A DNA stretch of 15,948 nucleotides, taken from the NCBI GenBank assembly GCA_021800315.1, contig JAJYZD010000063.1, forward strand, positions 1 to 15,948, in the 5' to 3' direction. Of this stretch, positions 13,573 to 15,948 are shown piece by piece. This DNA is from Bacillota bacterium. GTDB taxonomy: Bacteria > Bacillota > Desulfotomaculia > Desulfotomaculales > JAJYZD01. The first letter of the stretch is position 1; the number at the start of each line of letters is the position of its first letter. The notes beneath the pieces are model-generated. The model saw only the letters and a list, made by a program, of their open reading frames with translations. It was not told the DNA's origin and searched no databases. The translations under genes were made by a program, and so were the position numbers.

Positions 13573-14227
13573 CCATCTAGTGAGTATCAAGTATCGTTCA
13601 CAAGGCAACATCATGTCCTTGGATTTGGGGATCATAAACATTATCGCGGGTGTTATTTCCACTGGTTTCTCGTTTCTGGTTCCAGGTGGTGAACTCCTTG
13701 CGCTCGACAGGTATTTCCACAAGGAAAAGGCGAAGTGCCGTTCCTCCAAGAGTAAGAAATGCCGAGAACTCAATCGGAAGTGGTCAAGGCAGCGCAATCA
13801 CTATCTTCATGTGTTGACTAAATGGCTGGTCGATCTGGCGGTTGCCCAAAACGTCTCCACTATCGTTGTTGGCTAATTAAAGGGTATTCGTACAGACAAG
13901 GATTGGGGAGCGAAGGGCAATCAGAAACTGCACGATTGGCCGTTTGAGAAGATAATCAAACTTCTCACCTATAAGGCCGCACTAAGAGGAATTAGGGTGG
14001 TAAAGGTATCCGAAAGGAACTCCAGTACCACCTGCATAGTGTGCGGCGAACGGGCCGAGGACGCGCGGATCAAGAGAGGATTATTTGTCCACTGTGATAA
14101 GGTTTTTAATGCCGATATCATAGGGGCGTACAACATCCTCCAAAGGTATCTGCGACAGACTGCGGCTTCGGCCTCGGTTTCAGTAGTAGTGGGCGCTCTG
14201 GCACGCCCGGCAGTCACACGGTTTTAG
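13559..14227 (+). pseudogene. tnpB: Decayed tnpB (IS200/IS605-type RNA-guided nuclease), N-terminus missing, internal stop
   Basis: The frame starts within the gene at IHFNHLVSIKYR, which corresponds to the last strand before RuvC-I. RuvC-I follows as MSLDLGIINI with its Asp. The middle reads RKWSRQRNHYLHVLTKWLVD, then TIVVG, TAA (13874-13876), LKGIRTDKDWGAKGNQKLHD. The stop falls where family members have a residue before L-K-G-I-R; the frame is unchanged beyond it. VSERNSSTTCIVCG retains the RuvC-II Glu and the first zinc CxxC, but the second pair is reduced to one Cys (HCDKVFNAD). RuvC-III NADIIGAYNIL keeps its Asp. The final stop lies inside the right-end hairpin, as usual. Roughly the first third to half of the protein is missing, so it is non-functional. 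Confidence 0.85.
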
Positions 14228-14245
14228 CCGTGGGAGGAATGTCAG
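14209..14245 (+). mobile_element. Right end of the tnpB element (omegaRNA 3' end-like hairpin)
   Basis: CACACGG-TTTTAG-CCGTGGGAGGAATGTCA contains a CACGG/CCGTG stem with a TTTTAG loop that includes the tnpB stop codon (TAG 14225-14227). Elements of this class end soon after such a hairpin, and in ISDra2-like systems this region is the scaffold of the guide RNA, with the guide taken from the flanking host DNA just beyond. The exact end, near 14244, cannot be fixed without an intact copy. Confidence 0.65.
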
Positions 14246-14299
14246 GCCGTGCCCCTGGAGTTCGTCCGGCCGGACGGACGGTAGAACGAAACGGGGAAT

Positions 14300-15184
14300 T
14301 CACGCCGGGGCTATGACGAGATTGAACCTGCCCCCGGTTATATCAAAGGGGATGACCAACACCTTGCCGATGCCGGTGGGTGCGTTCGGGCCGTCATGCA
14401 AGGTCTGCGGTCTGAGGTCGACATCCATTCCCCCGTTCGACATGTTGACCACGAAGATACCGTTATGCAGGTTCAAGAACTCCGCCACCGAGGATTTGGC
14501 CAGTTCGTTCATTTCGGTGAGGTGCTCCCCGGCGTACTTGCCTCCTATTTCCAGAAAAACCTTCTCGTTGCCTGATATCGCCGTGGTGAGGTTCAAGTCG
14601 CCGAAAAGCTCCTGCCAGACATACCAACCAGGGTCAAGCTCCTCCAAGGGAAGACATTCTCCTACTATGGGGCTTTCATCAAGAAACCTGATGACATTTT
14701 TCACGAAAAGAACAAGATAGTCTTTGTATACCGTGCTGTGTGGCGACTCTTTCAACTTTACGAAGGTGTCGATTATAATGCTTATGTCATCGTGCTGGAG
14801 TGCTTTAAATTGCTTATTATCCAGGCTGTAGTCTTTTTTGTACTCATCCAGGGCATTTTGCAGTTGGAGCATGGTCAGATAGCCTTGGTCGATCAATGCC
14901 TGCCCGAGCAGCAAGTGGCCCGTTTTCTGAGTAGAAAGCAGCTCGTCCACTTGCATTCTTGTCATATAGTTCATATCAACAGCTAATTCGCCAAATCTTT
15001 TATCGACTTGCTTTTGTTTCTCGTGAATTTCATCAACCTGCCCGGAGTTCATGTAGCCGGAGTTTATGGCCAGAACTCCTAATTTTAAATGAGTGGAGCT
15101 TTGAAAATCCAGCGCCTCCCGCAGGTGGTCCGGGTGAACCAAACCTTTGTTCAGTAAATAATTACCAAAATACTGGCTAAACAT
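14300..15184 (-). CDS. CheX-like phosphatase with four N-terminal MshEN/GspE-N-like repeats
   Basis: 294 residues; ATG 15184 has AGAGGGG five bases upstream. Residues 6-115 consist of four repeats that start exactly 29 residues apart (Phe6-Gly7, Leu35-Gly36, Phe64-Gly65, Leu93-Gly94). Each reads (F/L)-G-x-x-x-x-x-x-x-(Y/L)-(M/V/L)-x(5)-(V/L)-x(6)-(Q/Y). This is the pattern of the N-terminal domain of type II secretion/pilus ATPases (MshEN), several of which bind cyclic di-GMP. Residues ~150-290 resemble CheX: VAEFLNLHNGIFVVNMSNGG carries the E-x-x-N catalytic pair (Glu235, Asn238) used by CheX/CheC to remove phosphate from CheY~P. The gene follows a CheY-like gene by 39 bases on the same strand, its likely substrate. 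The combination suggests a phosphatase whose activity depends on a second messenger or a pilus-type partner; this is inference. Confidence 0.75.
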   Translation of the reverse strand: MFSQYFGNYLLNKGLVHPDHLREALDFQSSTHLKLGVLAINSGYMNSGQVDEIHEKQKQVDKRFGELAVDMNYMTRMQVDELLSTQKTGHLLLGQALIDQGYLTMLQLQNALDEYKKDYSLDNKQFKALQHDDISIIIDTFVKLKESPHSTVYKDYLVLFVKNVIRFLDESPIVGECLPLEELDPGWYVWQELFGDLNLTTAISGNEKVFLEIGGKYAGEHLTEMNELAKSSVAEFLNLHNGIFVVNMSNGGMDVDLRPQTLHDGPNAPTGIGKVLVIPFDITGGRFNLVIAPA

Positions 15185-15223
15185 ATTGCCCCTCTTTTCT
15201 AAAGGGCCGTATTGGGTCGTGAT

Positions 15224-15598
15224 CTATCCCAATGCCCTTTTAATAATGAATTCGATTTGATCGTCCTTCCACGGTTTCTGGACAAACTCAAAGGCGCCGG
15301 CCTCAATAGCCTTCCTGAGATGCTGCTGGGTGCCGACGGAAGAAAGCATCACGATTTTCGACTTACGGTCATGTTGCTTTATCTCATCCACGGCCGTAAT
15401 GCCATCCTTGGCCGGCATTACGATATCCATGAACACCAGGTCCGGATTGTTGTCTTTGTATAATTGTACCGCTGACTGTCCATCGGTGGCTTCAACAATT
15501 TCGCATTCGTCTAAGCTTTTTTCAATTAATTCCCGTAGTTTTTTTCGTACCAGCAGAGAATCATCACAGATCAAAACCGTTTTCTTCCCAGTCGACAT
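15224..15598 (-). CDS. CheY-like single-domain response regulator
   Basis: 124 residues from ATG 15598, chosen because ACGGAG lies eight bases upstream; ATG 15604 and GTG 15607 are in frame and closer to that site. All receiver residues are present: acidic pair Asp12-Asp13 (VLICDDS), phospho-acceptor Asp58 (VFMDIVMPAKDG), Ser86 in the position of the conserved Thr/Ser (VMLSSVG) and Lys108 (FVQKPW). There is no output domain, so it must act by binding another protein, as CheY does at the flagellar motor. The gene downstream encodes a CheX-like phosphatase that would reverse its phosphorylation. No kinase is in the window. FVQKPW with a hydrophobic residue before the Lys suits the PatA/CheY-like group common in Firmicutes. 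Confidence 0.9.
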   Translation of the reverse strand: MSTGKKTVLICDDSLLVRKKLRELIEKSLDECEIVEATDGQSAVQLYKDNNPDLVFMDIVMPAKDGITAVDEIKQHDRKSKIVMLSSVGTQQHLRKAIEAGAFEFVQKPWKDDQIEFIIKRALG

Positions 15599-15607
15599 TA
15601 CCATCAC

Positions 15608-15879
15608 TCCGTTTCTGGTATATAGATTTTTCTATCCGGGAGTCCAGCCTCCGGTTTTAACCGGCGGTCCCGGCCGGCTGTGCCGGGACCAGCCGCCCGG
15701 GTTCAGCGGCCCGGGCCCGGGGGGGAGCAGCGGACACCATGTTCGCCGGCTTGTGGTCGCGCCCGGCGGATTGGAAAGACTGTCTCTGCGTTTATATCGG
15801 CACGGGGTAAGGTTTTCTGAACGGGGTTCCCGGGTTTGTAGCAGCAAGTGTATTTGTCAATCAGTAATATGTGTAGGTA
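15608..15879. other. GC-rich structured region between divergent genes
   Basis: No gene is supported. The minus-strand frame 15632-15847 lacks a ribosome binding site and motifs. The region holds a long hairpin (listed separately), a CCGGTT-TT-AACCGG dyad (15651-15664), a run of seven or more G near 15720 and the repeated palindrome CCCGGGCCCGGG just before it. The 90 bases nearest 15880 are AT-rich and carry the plus-strand promoter region. A TATATA at 15619-15624 on the minus strand could be the -10 of the cheY-like gene, without a good -35. Confidence 0.4.
15662..15695. other. Very stable perfect hairpin upstream of the cheY-like gene
   Basis: GGTCCCGGC (15666-15674) pairs perfectly with GCCGGGACC (15682-15690) across a seven-base loop. 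Past a bulged A (15691), CGGC (15662-15665) pairs with GCCG (15692-15695), giving 13 pairs in total. On the minus strand it lies about 65 bases before the receiver gene and could be a 5' leader structure or the terminator of a gene further right; there is no T-run on either side. Confidence 0.5.
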
Positions 15880-15908
15880 TTGACCGGTGGCCTATTTTCT
15901 GATATAAT
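15880..15908 (+). promoter_or_regulatory. Sigma-A promoter for a gene beginning at or beyond the right edge
   Basis: TTGACC (15880-15885) and TATAAT (15903-15908) are 17 bases apart. Transcription should start near 15915. A ribosome binding site, AGGAGAGG (15937-15944), follows about 22 bases later, so a start codon just past 15948 is likely. The alternative is a leaderless start at ATG 15917, which reads MEKMFSAGEAA and could open a MerR/excisionase-type helix-turn-helix; the window is too short to decide. Confidence 0.75.
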
Positions 15909-15948
15909 TGACCATCATGGAAAAGATGTTCAGCGCAGGAGAGGCAGC

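Noticed and set aside
14263..14276. 14-base palindrome CGTCCGGCCGGACG as terminator of the CheX-like gene
   Set aside because: It has essentially no loop and no T-run, so it is not a convincing intrinsic terminator; it may be chance in GC-rich DNA.

Overview
The window looks like chromosomal DNA from a GC-rich, spore-forming anaerobic Firmicute of the Peptococcaceae/Desulfotomaculum-Pelotomaculum kind. This is inferred from a Spo0E-type phosphatase, a protein with copper-amine-oxidase 'stalk' domains, an EtfBA/FAD-oxidoreductase operon, strong AGGAGG ribosome binding sites, frequent GTG/TTG starts and Firmicute-type promoters. No rRNA, tRNA or CRISPR array was seen.

Left part (1-6650). A YbjQ/UPF0145-family gene runs off the left edge. 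A lone IS200/IS605-type right-end hairpin follows, then a 1219-residue exported mosaic protein (minus strand), then a zinc-ribbon membrane protein readable only through two frameshifts. Positions 5557-6650 are a patch of decayed DNA. It holds inverted repeats that can form competing hairpins, the N-terminal remnant of a tyrosine recombinase, and the 3' end of a group II intron (maturase tail plus domain V) fused in frame to a lipoprotein-like signal sequence.

Middle (6651-8961). A compact minus-strand operon encodes a MarR-type repressor, a DrrA-like ABC ATPase and an ABC-2 permease. It is driven by a consensus sigma-A promoter, and three exact tandem GTTC-N6-GAAC dyads lie over its transcription start. 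This looks like a self-regulated drug-export module.

Right-middle (9410-13294). A Spo0E-like phosphatase is followed by an operon of an unrecognised 81-residue protein, EtfB, EtfA and a shortened GlcD/LctD-like FAD oxidoreductase. EtfB/EtfA and EtfA/oxidoreductase overlap by 4 bases, implying a joint electron-transfer complex.

Right end (13354-15948). A membrane-anchored peptidoglycan transglycosylase gene is cut off after its first ~70 codons by a decayed tnpB fragment that still carries its right end. A minus-strand two-gene unit follows: a CheY-like receiver and a protein with four 29-residue MshEN-like repeats joined to a CheX-like phosphatase domain. The window closes with a good plus-strand promoter and ribosome binding site for a gene beyond the edge.
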